From the NCBI GenBank assembly GCA_029263195.1, contig JAJCXX010000051.1, positions 1-41,918 on the forward strand: 41,918 nucleotides of DNA, written 5' to 3'. The stretch comes from Acidimicrobiales bacterium. GTDB taxonomy: Bacteria; Actinomycetota; Acidimicrobiia; Acidimicrobiales; Aldehydirespiratoraceae. The notes beneath the pieces are model-generated. The model was not told the DNA's origin. It ran no database searches and saw only the letters and a program-made list of their open reading frames with translations. Of the stretch, positions 23,039 through 30,323 are shown piece by piece (the stretch's first letter is position 1; every line of letters starts with the position of its first letter). The translations under genes were made by a program, and so were the position numbers.

Positions 23039-23339
23039 CGTCGGCCTCCCAGATGTCGAGGGGACCATGGATCGTCGCAATCGTGATCGGACTACGAACC
23101 GCGCCTCTGAGCCATCTCGCCAGCTTGGGCCGCCAGTCGCCGACCGCGACACGTCTGACCACAGCCGACAGGACAGCCACATCGCCTGGATGTCTGCGAA
23201 CCAGTATGTCGAGATCCCGCGCGGTGGATGGGCACACCGCGGCTGAACCAACGACCTCGAACTCGGCCTCACTCAGGTCGAGGATCTTCAACAGTTCCGC
23301 CGCTCCACACATCGGCGCCGCTCGTGCCGTCTCAAGCAT
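23025..23339 (-). CDS. Minimal nucleotidyltransferase (Pol-beta/MNT-like)
   Basis: 104 residues. The Pol-beta superfamily signature is visible: VVGSAAV (G31, S32), then nine residues, then DLD (D42-L43-D44), and a third acidic residue in HGPLD (D95) on the later strand. The start at 23339 fits a leaderless promoter (TAGGGT, 6 nt upstream). The stop lies inside the GyrA-like gene start, so the two are translationally coupled. Families with this signature transfer nucleotides to drugs, proteins (AMPylation) or RNA. At this size it has no extra substrate domain. Function unknown; its partner gene suggests a target linked to gyrase or DNA topology. Confidence 0.7.
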   Translation of the reverse strand: MLETARAAPMCGAAELLKILDLSEAEFEVVGSAAVCPSTARDLDILVRRHPGDVAVLSAVVRRVAVGDWRPKLARWLRGAVRSPITIATIHGPLDIWEADDEAP

Positions 23340-23345
23340 CTCGGC

Positions 23346-23351
23346 ACCCTA
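23346..23351 (-). promoter_or_regulatory. -10 box TAGGGT, leaderless promoter of the nucleotidyltransferase/GyrA-like operon
   Basis: TAGGGT on the minus strand with a 6-nt spacer before the ATG at 23339. It sits in the 34-nt gap after the lipoprotein stop, so the operon need not depend on read-through. Confidence 0.5.
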
Positions 23352-23373
23352 GTGGACCTCGCCGACGACGTGC

Positions 23374-25044
23374 TCAGAACTCGAACCCACACGTGCCCAC
23401 TCGATTCGAGGGATAGACGGACGGCGCTCGACAGTCAGCTGGATCGCCGGCCTGCTCAGGGAAGAAGCTTGTCGAGGATTGGCGATCGACGGTGACGAAG
23501 CCGGAACCACCGCCTACGGGGACCACCTGCCGTTCCCACTGGTCGGTTTCGGGCTGATAGCGACCCAACGTGAGCGATCCTCGACCGGATGAGGCCGATG
23601 CATAGAAGAGCTGGTTGGTGTCGGGGGCCCATTGAAGGCGCGCCGTGAGTTCAAGGCCGGCCGCGACTGTGGTTGGCGTCATCGTGCTGAGATCCAGCAC
23701 GACCAGCCTCGCAGCTGTTTGGAACGTCAGATCAGGGTTGGTTTCGGCTGGAGCCAGCGCTGCCAGGTATCGACCGTCGGGCGAGAATGCCAGGGCTGGG
23801 GAGGCGGTCACGTGTTGCGGGGTCGGGGTTCCCTCCTCGGGCAGGTCGGTGATCCGGAGGTTGGCGCAGGTCTGATGGCACCACCCCAGTTGCCGCCCAT
23901 TCGACGCAACAGCGATCGGCTCTCCGCTCTGGAGAATCTCGGTCGTGCCGGATTCCGCCTCCCAGATGGCGAGACCACTCCGGGTGGACAACGCGAGTCC
24001 CCCGGGGACCCCAATGCGTATTTGTGACAGGGGCACGTCGAAGTCCTCGAGAGAGAAGCTGACGTTGGCATCGGTGTTGACTCGAGTCAGAGCCGGTTCC
24101 TCAGGCCCAATTCTGGGACCGGGAAATGTCAGTGTCCACACCTCGCCCGGTTCCGCGGCAGGGATCTGGATCGTCGCGGTGTCAACGAGTGTGGACGGCG
24201 AGCCGTCCAACGGTGCGGAGTAGATCTCGCCCCAACCCACCAGGAGAGAGTCGTCGGTGAGCACTATACGACTGGGTTGATCTCCGGCCCGCTGTCCGTC
24301 GACCACGCGTCGAGCCGCTGTGCGATTGTCGAGATCCAGCGCCAGCACGCCGTCGATGCCGTCGTCGAACAGCAGAACAACACCGGTTGAATCAGAGAGG
24401 ACCATGCCTTCGGCGTGGGCAATCGCGGACGAGGTGTCCTCGAGAACCACCGTGGCGAAATCGAGCAGTTCCGCGTCGGTTAGATGCGGCGAGGTCAGCG
24501 TCCACCAGGAACAATCCTGGATCGATCCCCGAGGCTGCGTGTACCACGAGAGTCGCCATGGAACCTCGTACTCGAGCGCGTTCGGATCGATCTGGCCGGC
24601 GTAGCCAGCAACCTCGACGGAGGTGAGTTGCTCAGGTGTGGAGTCACCAACTGCCGGTGTGCCCGGATTCTGAAGCTCGGCGACGAGATCCCCGCCTTCA
24701 TCCCGCCAGCTCCACACACGGTATGCGGTCCTGGGATCAGCGCCCCCGCCGATGGGCGTGTCGCTCCCCGCGCCGTCGATGGTGATCCCGTCGGGGACGC
24801 GTCCGGTCAGGGGCGGCACCCCACTGCACGTGGGCAGCAACGTCGTCGTGGTGCTGGTCGACGTGGAACTGGTGGGTGCGGTGGTCGACGTCGACTCAAT
24901 GGTGGTGATCGTTGTCGTGCTGCTCGGCGCCGACGTCGACGAGTCGTTCGAGCAGGCCGCGGCAACGACAGCCATGGCAGCGAGCGCATGGGGCCACGAC
25001 CTCATGGCCGGACTGGACCCGTCATCGATCGCGGGACCAGACAC
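23374..25044 (-). CDS. Lipoprotein with Thr/Ser linker and WD40/TolB-like propeller
   Basis: 556 residues from a GTG at 25044; an ATG at 25005 gives a shorter and more typical signal sequence. The lipobox is VAAAC at ~27-31, after ALAAMAV. A Ser/Thr linker (~33-70) spans the wall. The rest is beta-rich with TolB/WD40-like repeats, the clearest being SPALAFSPDGRYLAALAP and LQWAPDTNQLFYAS. Cys residues near the C-terminus (DCRAPS, GTCGF) may pair. It is a surface lipoprotein, probably binding or scaffolding; no enzymatic motif is visible. Confidence 0.8.
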   Translation of the reverse strand: MSGPAIDDGSSPAMRSWPHALAAMAVVAAACSNDSSTSAPSSTTTITTIESTSTTAPTSSTSTSTTTTLLPTCSGVPPLTGRVPDGITIDGAGSDTPIGGGADPRTAYRVWSWRDEGGDLVAELQNPGTPAVGDSTPEQLTSVEVAGYAGQIDPNALEYEVPWRLSWYTQPRGSIQDCSWWTLTSPHLTDAELLDFATVVLEDTSSAIAHAEGMVLSDSTGVVLLFDDGIDGVLALDLDNRTAARRVVDGQRAGDQPSRIVLTDDSLLVGWGEIYSAPLDGSPSTLVDTATIQIPAAEPGEVWTLTFPGPRIGPEEPALTRVNTDANVSFSLEDFDVPLSQIRIGVPGGLALSTRSGLAIWEAESGTTEILQSGEPIAVASNGRQLGWCHQTCANLRITDLPEEGTPTPQHVTASPALAFSPDGRYLAALAPAETNPDLTFQTAARLVVLDLSTMTPTTVAAGLELTARLQWAPDTNQLFYASASSGRGSLTLGRYQPETDQWERQVVPVGGGSGFVTVDRQSSTSFFPEQAGDPADCRAPSVYPSNRVGTCGFEF

Positions 25045-25170
25045 GCCGACAACATTTCCGCCAACCGCCTCAACACACTGTCATCTTCCCACACCATCCC
25101 AGTCAGACATAACGTCAAGAAGAACCGACGCCACCGAGGTCACATTCGGGCTGTGGGCCACTGACCGTCG

Positions 25171-25902
25171 CTAGCCGGTCTTCTTCCAGACGGAGACGTG
25201 CGATGTGCTCTCGCTTGTAAACGGTTCGCGATGCCAGTTGCTCCAGCGTTGGGAGAGCGACAGGCCGGCGAGTCGACCCATCAGGTCGTACTCGGCGGGC
25301 CAGGCATATCGGTGGGGTGAATCGATGGTCTCGGCACGGCCTTCGGAGATCCAATAGTGGTGGGAGGTCAGCATCTGATTGGCAATGTCGTACTCGTCGA
25401 TCCCGATGTGTTCCGGGGTGATGTCGAATGGAACGCAGGTCTCTCCGGGCGGGAGCCTTCGCAGCGCCGGCACGAACACTTCGATCACGAAGTAGCCGCC
25501 GGGGTCGAGGTGGGCGGCCGCGTTCCGGAAGCACTCGACCTGCTCTTGCTGGCTGAGCAGGTTCGTGATGGTGTTGTAGACGAGGTAGACGAGCTGAAAG
25601 GTGCCTTCGACCCGGGTGGACGCCATGTCGCCGATGGTCACCTCTACCCGATCGGCCCCGGGCTTCGTGAGCATCTGGTCGACCATTTGTCGCGACAGTT
25701 CGATGCCATGGACCTCGACTCCGCGCTTGCTGAGCGGCAAGGCAACCCGACCGGTTCCCACCGCGAACTCGATCGCCCGGCCATCACCGACGAGGTCACG
25801 CAGGAAATCGACCGTTGGCTCCAACACCGTGGGGTCGTTCATCTCCGCGCACGAGTCGTCGTATCCGGCGGCTATTCGATCGTCCCAGAGCCCCGCTGCC
25901 AT
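25171..25902 (-). CDS. SAM-dependent methyltransferase, class I
   Basis: 243 residues. Motif I is AIEFAVGTGRVALPLSKRG (~43-61), followed by the acidic GIELSRQMVD and IGDMAST of the SAM pocket, and VIEVFVP as the post-I strand. The N-terminal GLWDDRIAAGYDD is typical of this methyltransferase group. The ATG at 25902 has a GAGAGGA stretch that can serve as a ribosome site or as the -10 box GAGGAT of a leaderless start (6-nt spacer). The methyl acceptor is unknown. It lies 56 nt downstream of the DUF4173-type gene and may be its operon partner. Confidence 0.85.
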   Translation of the reverse strand: MAAGLWDDRIAAGYDDSCAEMNDPTVLEPTVDFLRDLVGDGRAIEFAVGTGRVALPLSKRGVEVHGIELSRQMVDQMLTKPGADRVEVTIGDMASTRVEGTFQLVYLVYNTITNLLSQQEQVECFRNAAAHLDPGGYFVIEVFVPALRRLPPGETCVPFDITPEHIGIDEYDIANQMLTSHHYWISEGRAETIDSPHRYAWPAEYDLMGRLAGLSLSQRWSNWHREPFTSESTSHVSVWKKTG

Positions 25903-25958
25903 GGAGGCATCCTCTCATTGCCGCTGGGCTTACGCCCCTGAATTTCACGTCGTCGGAG

Positions 25959-27383
25959 TCAGTCGCAGAACTCGTCGTAGACGGCGGCGGCGCGATCCCT
26001 TGCGAGGTTGAACACCGCGGGGCGATCATCAGGGCGCGTCACAGTGAGGCACAGATGAGATCGGGCATCGGGGTCCGAGATGATGGTTGGCATGGCATCG
26101 GCTCCGAGGTTGTCGATCAGGTAGTCGATGTCGAGTCGGTCGGTACCTCCGAAACGATCGATGTTTCGCGACGCGACGAGGGCCTCGGGGTTGACGAAGT
26201 TGGTCGTCATCAGAACCAGAAAGGCCGACACGAGAACCGACGCCGGGAACTCGGGCCGCAGACGTCGGGCGAGCTTCAGGCCGCAGAGAACGAACACAAC
26301 CCCGATCCACGCCGCGAACACGATCGTGGAGAAGCGCAGCATGGTGAGACCGAACTCGGATTCGTAGAGGAACAGTCGCCGGATCGCCACTGCCACGACC
26401 GTAAGGGTCAGAGCCACGACGATCTGCTGAAGCAAGTCGATTCGGCGTCGATGGTCCGGGGCGGGGCTGCGATACCGGTCGAGCAGCAGCAATGCGGCAA
26501 GAGTGAGCACGGCCGCGGCAAGCAGCTGAAAGAACCCCGCTCGGGCGTACTGGGCGTAGGTCAACCCGGTCGTTCGGCGGACGTAGTCGGCTCCGGCAGC
26601 GATGGCGACGATCTGGGTGACGACGAACGCCCCGTAGACCAGGACGATTCCGCCAAGAGTTATCGTCACCTCAGTCGAACCAAGTGGTTGACGCACCTCG
26701 CTGCGGTGCAGCGACGACTCCCAGCAGGCATGGCTTGCCACGGCGAGACTGGCGAGAGCACCGGCAACGAGAATCGTCAGATGTTCACCGAGGTGAGGGA
26801 TCTCGATCGAGAAGCCGAACATCGAACGAAACAGAGCGTCCGACGAGGCAAGAAGGGCGACGAGGACGACAGCGATCGGGAGACCCAGTGCCAGTCCGCG
26901 GAGCACCGACCTCATCCGTGCCGCGAATCCCGGCCGGACCGGAACCGACGCAACCACCGCCTTGGCCATCAGATCGCCCGACCGGATCGCCGGTTCCAAG
27001 ACCCGGGCAGGACGGATGAGGCGACCGATGGCGGAACCCACCGGGTCGGGCTCGTCACGCACCAAAGCCGCCAGGACCACGAGCCCCACGACGGCGAACA
27101 CGTCTAGCGAGACAAGCCAGGGCGATTCACGAACCATGAGCATCACGATCGGGCCGATCGTGGCCAACAGAATCCATCGTGGGATCGCCCGCCTTCCCCA
27201 GCCGCCCAGGATCGAACCGATGATCACCAGCCCCAGGGCCGCGGCGGTGGCCAGCCCGACCGGGTGTTGAACGGCGAGGTCGAGAGCAACCGCACCCAGC
27301 GCTACCGCGCCCAAGGTTCTCGGGCCCGGCGAAGGAGCCCAGTCGGCGGGGGTTCTCAACGAACTTGTCTCGGAGTCGGGCAC
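25959..27383 (-). CDS. Multi-pass membrane protein, DUF4173-type (formerly DUF4153)
   Basis: About 474 residues with ten or more hydrophobic segments. The family hallmark TGLTYAQYARAGFFQL is followed by LLLLDRYR. A soluble C-terminal tail after the last helix has TNFVNPEALVASRNIDRF and ends FCD. The start is uncertain: GTG 27419 overlaps the kinase by 64 nt, GTG 27383 by 28 nt, and TTG 27359 forms a TTGA stop/start overlap. The gene follows an OmpR-type regulator and its kinase in one transcript, so it is likely either a target or an accessory of that sensor system. Biochemical role unknown. Confidence 0.8.
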   Translation of the reverse strand: MPDSETSSLRTPADWAPSPGPRTLGAVALGAVALDLAVQHPVGLATAAALGLVIIGSILGGWGRRAIPRWILLATIGPIVMLMVRESPWLVSLDVFAVVGLVVLAALVRDEPDPVGSAIGRLIRPARVLEPAIRSGDLMAKAVVASVPVRPGFAARMRSVLRGLALGLPIAVVLVALLASSDALFRSMFGFSIEIPHLGEHLTILVAGALASLAVASHACWESSLHRSEVRQPLGSTEVTITLGGIVLVYGAFVVTQIVAIAAGADYVRRTTGLTYAQYARAGFFQLLAAAVLTLAALLLLDRYRSPAPDHRRRIDLLQQIVVALTLTVVAVAIRRLFLYESEFGLTMLRFSTIVFAAWIGVVFVLCGLKLARRLRPEFPASVLVSAFLVLMTTNFVNPEALVASRNIDRFGGTDRLDIDYLIDNLGADAMPTIISDPDARSHLCLTVTRPDDRPAVFNLARDRAAAVYDEFCD

Positions 27384-28399
27384 CGAGGAAGGTCGATCAC
27401 CATGCGACAGCCGCGCCACTGACGCGAATCAGCCGACTCGGCCTGGATTGTTCCGTCGTGCAGTTCGACAACCCACTGGGCAATGGCGAGCCCGAGTCCG
27501 GTACCTCCCGACTCAGCCGAGCGGGTGTGACCGCCACGCTGGTAGCGCTCGAAGACCCGGCCGTGATCGCTTTCGGGTATGCCGGGACCGTGATCGATGA
27601 CCTCGAGTCGGATCCCCTCGGCACGACTTCGGCATCGAATGATCACAGGCTCGTCGACCGGGCTGAATCGTGTGGCGTTGTCGAGGAGGTTGGCGAGTAC
27701 CTGGCGCAGTCGCTCGCGATCACCGGTGACCGACAGATCGGGCGGCGAGACATCGATGTCGACGCTGCGGTCGGGTCGGAGCAACGCGATTTCCTGAGCT
27801 GCGTCCTCGGCGAGATCCAACAGGCCGACATGGTCGAGATCAAGGGGAATCGCCCCTGATTCGAGACGGCTGAGATCCAACAGTCGGGACACCAGCTTCC
27901 CCAGCCTCTCGGTCTGGGTCAGCATGGTCTGAAGTACCTCGGTTTCAGGCTCGGCGACCCCGTCAATAATGTTCTCGAGGTTGGCCTGAAGGGCGGTGAT
28001 GGGGGTCCGTAGCTCGTGGCTCACCATGGCAATCAGGTCACGGCGATCTCGATCCACTTCGGCGAGCTGGGCCGCCATCTCGTTGAAGGCCCGGGCCAGA
28101 ACGCCGACCTCGTCAGCAGAGGTGGCGGTGACCTTGGCGGTGTAGTCACCCCGTGCCATCCGGTTTGCCGCGTCGACCATCTCACGCAGCGGCGACACGA
28201 TCCCGCCGGCGAAGAACCACATGATCGCCACGCCGATCGAGGCCGAGATGATCGGGCGAATCCACAGCGGCCAGCCGAGCCGAAATCCGGTGATGCTGAC
28301 CAGTGCCGCCACCGCGATCGCGCCGATGATCACCGCAGAGAGTTTCAGCTTGATGGAAGGCAGAACATCGAGAGGCCGCGCCGCCCGGATCAGCTTCAT
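27356..28399 (-). CDS. Sensor histidine kinase with HAMP domain
   Basis: 347 residues. Two membrane helices (~20-39 and ~44-66) are joined by only a few residues, so there is no extracytoplasmic sensor domain. HAMP follows (SPLREMVDAANRMARGDYTA), then HisKA with the phospho-accepting H128 (MVSHELRTPITAL), and a full HATPase_c (NLLDNATRFS, DHGPGIP, GTGLGLA). The start overlaps the regulator stop as ATGA. It would sense a membrane or intramembrane signal and phosphorylate the partner regulator; the adjacent DUF4173-type membrane protein may supply the signal. Confidence 0.93.
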   Translation of the reverse strand: MKLIRAARPLDVLPSIKLKLSAVIIGAIAVAALVSITGFRLGWPLWIRPIISASIGVAIMWFFAGGIVSPLREMVDAANRMARGDYTAKVTATSADEVGVLARAFNEMAAQLAEVDRDRRDLIAMVSHELRTPITALQANLENIIDGVAEPETEVLQTMLTQTERLGKLVSRLLDLSRLESGAIPLDLDHVGLLDLAEDAAQEIALLRPDRSVDIDVSPPDLSVTGDRERLRQVLANLLDNATRFSPVDEPVIIRCRSRAEGIRLEVIDHGPGIPESDHGRVFERYQRGGHTRSAESGGTGLGLAIAQWVVELHDGTIQAESADSRQWRGCRMVIDLPRCPTPRQVR

Positions 28400-29070
28400 C
28401 AGATGTCGCCCAGTCCGTAGCCGATGCCGTGCACCGTTCGGATCACGTCGTCGCCGAGCTTGCGGCGAACCGCCCGAACGTGACTGTCGACGGTGCGGGC
28501 ACCCGACCCGTCGCGATACCCCCAGACCGCGACCAGGAGTTGCTCACGTGTGAGAACCCGAGGGCATGCCGACGCGAGTTGTGCCAAGAGGTCGAACTCG
28601 GTCGGCGTGAGATGGACCTCGGATTGATGGAGCCGTATCCGACGGCTCGCCCGCCAAATCTCCACCGACCCGACCCGATGATCCGGTTCCGTATCGGAGG
28701 GCACGGATTCGGCCGCACGACGAAGCAGAGCCTGCACACGAGCGACGAGCTCGCGGGGGCTGAAGGGCTTGGTTACGTAGTCATCAGCACCAACCGCCAA
28801 GCCGACAAGCATGTCTGTCTCGTCATCCCGCGCGGTCAGCATCAGCACCGGAACGCGTTGGTCGGTTTGTATCCGACGGCACACCTCGAGCCCGTCGATC
28901 CCCGGAAGGAGAAGATCGAGGATCACCAGTTCCGGTTTCGTTGCCGCAAACACCTCGACCGCTTCCAGGCCATCGTGACAGATCTCGACGGTGTGCCCCA
29001 CCGATTCGAGGCGGACCGCGACCGCTCTGGCGATGGCGAGCTCGTCTTCGACCACAAGAATGTTTGCCAC
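28399..29070 (-). CDS. OmpR-family response regulator
   Basis: 223 residues from the GTG at 29070. A longer frame upstream is not supported. The receiver domain has phospho-acceptor D52 (VILDLLLPG), acidic E8/D9 and K in DDYVTKPFSPRELVARV. The winged-helix DNA-binding domain ends TVHGIGYGLGDI. The start follows a TACGGT box with a 7-nt spacer. It forms an operon with its kinase and the DUF4173-type gene. DNA targets are not identifiable here. Confidence 0.93.
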   Translation of the reverse strand: MANILVVEDELAIARAVAVRLESVGHTVEICHDGLEAVEVFAATKPELVILDLLLPGIDGLEVCRRIQTDQRVPVLMLTARDDETDMLVGLAVGADDYVTKPFSPRELVARVQALLRRAAESVPSDTEPDHRVGSVEIWRASRRIRLHQSEVHLTPTEFDLLAQLASACPRVLTREQLLVAVWGYRDGSGARTVDSHVRAVRRKLGDDVIRTVHGIGYGLGDI

Positions 29071-29077
29071 ATCAGGC

Positions 29078-29083
29078 ACCGTA
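29078..29083 (-). promoter_or_regulatory. -10 box TACGGT, near-leaderless promoter of the two-component operon
   Basis: TACGGT on the minus strand, 7 nt before the GTG at 29070. The same hexamer appears before the gene at 12001. Confidence 0.5.
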
Positions 29084-29146
29084 GATGAGATGCCGTGTGG
29101 GACTCCCGCAGACGATGTGAAGATCTGGTGCAGCCGCGAGTTGGAC

Positions 29147-29974
29147 CTATTTGTCCGGGTCTGAGTGAACGATTGCGACGTGAGCAAGCACCGCCCGCTG
29201 TACCGGATCAGAGGTGGGATTCTCCCGTGTGGTTGGGCCCGCCTGGCGGGTCCACCGACGCCACAGAAATCCGGAGTCGTATTCGAGGCGGGGGCCAACA
29301 ACTGTCGCGCTGTCGCTAAACCGCCAGCCGATGTCCGATCGCTCGAGACCCCAGACCAGACCAACGTCGGGCACCTCGATCGTCAGCGAGTCCGCCTCGA
29401 CGACGCCGGCCAGGGCGTGGGGAAGTCCACGGGCGAGTACGTCGAGGACGGTCGCCAGACCGGGCTCGGCGACGCCACTGTCGCCGAGTGCTTCTCGGAT
29501 CTGCGTCTCGTGAATCCAGTATTCGGTCACGTCGCGAGCAGCGTCGAGCCAGACAGGAGCGGGGTCGACGCCGGCCCACGACACCCCGAGACTCGGGTCG
29601 AGAGGTTCTCGGTCGATCCACAGCTGATCGTGCTCGGGGCCCAATGCCTCCATCATCTCGAGGATCACAGCAGGGCTGAGACGTCGCATCGCGACGACCC
29701 ATTCCGCGTTCGACCGGTCGATGAAACGTGCGAGAGACTCGCCCGGCAGCGGTCGGCTACCAGTCGCGGCGTCGCGGCTGCTGCTGATCCGACCGGCCAT
29801 ATCTCCCACGATGTGGGCGGCGATGTCGGCGACGGTCCAGCCTTCGCACGCCGTTGACTTCTGCCATCCAACAGGAGGGACGTCTCGAAGGAATGCGATC
29901 AGGTTGGCGCGCTGACCGGCGAATTCCTGTCGCAGATCGACCGGCGACCCGAGTTGATCGGCGGTGGTCGTCAT
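29147..29974 (-). CDS. Mycothiol-dependent maleylpyruvate isomerase-family protein (DinB-like metal site)
   Basis: 275 residues. The N-terminal helical bundle has ACEGWTVADIAAHIVGD with His54 and a later E151-x3-H155 (TEYWIHE), matching the metal-ligand triad spacing of mycothiol-dependent maleylpyruvate isomerase. The C-terminal half is a beta-rich sterol-carrier-like domain. Such proteins use mycothiol as cofactor and are restricted to actinobacteria, which supports the taxonomic call. Substrate unknown; no gentisate-pathway genes are nearby. It lies 76 nt ahead of the regulator start, and they may share a transcript. Confidence 0.85.
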   Translation of the reverse strand: MTTTADQLGSPVDLRQEFAGQRANLIAFLRDVPPVGWQKSTACEGWTVADIAAHIVGDMAGRISSSRDAATGSRPLPGESLARFIDRSNAEWVVAMRRLSPAVILEMMEALGPEHDQLWIDREPLDPSLGVSWAGVDPAPVWLDAARDVTEYWIHETQIREALGDSGVAEPGLATVLDVLARGLPHALAGVVEADSLTIEVPDVGLVWGLERSDIGWRFSDSATVVGPRLEYDSGFLWRRWTRQAGPTTRENPTSDPVQRAVLAHVAIVHSDPDK

Positions 29975-30323
29975 GGAATTACCGAATCACGATCCATCTC
30001 GTCACGCCCCCCTCTTCTTGTGCTGGCCTCATCGCTTCCGCCAACTCACCAACACATTCTGACAGGCGGGGCCACGATTGATGACCTGGACGGACTCCTC
30101 ACCGAGAGCCGGTCACGGAATGATGGTCGGGTCCCGCGATCCTGCCGCCGGGCTGCCGCTTGTGGCCGAGCCTCGACTCGAATGCGCCGCGGAAGACTCT
30201 GATAGCTTGACGCAGCCTTTGTTGCTGGCACGCACATTCGGAGAGCCAACGCCGACAACACACTCGCAGATCCCCGCCGCGATAATGGCCGCTCAACGAC
30301 AATTTGTCCCAAGGATCACCTGA
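29975..30323. other. 349-bp spacer between divergent genes, no gene seen
   Basis: The region separates the maleylpyruvate-isomerase-like gene (-) from the hyuA-like gene (+). Short open frames in it lack ribosome sites and family features. A GATAAT hexamer near 30282-30287 is a possible -10 for hyuA, leaving a leader of ~30 nt that carries AAGGATCACC before the ATG at 30324. I see no tRNA, repeat or stable hairpin that I can defend. Confidence 0.4.

Noticed and set aside
25815..27107. 430-codon open frame on the plus strand
   Set aside because: Opposite the DUF4173-type and methyltransferase genes; very charged and hydrophilic, as expected from the complement of a membrane-protein gene.
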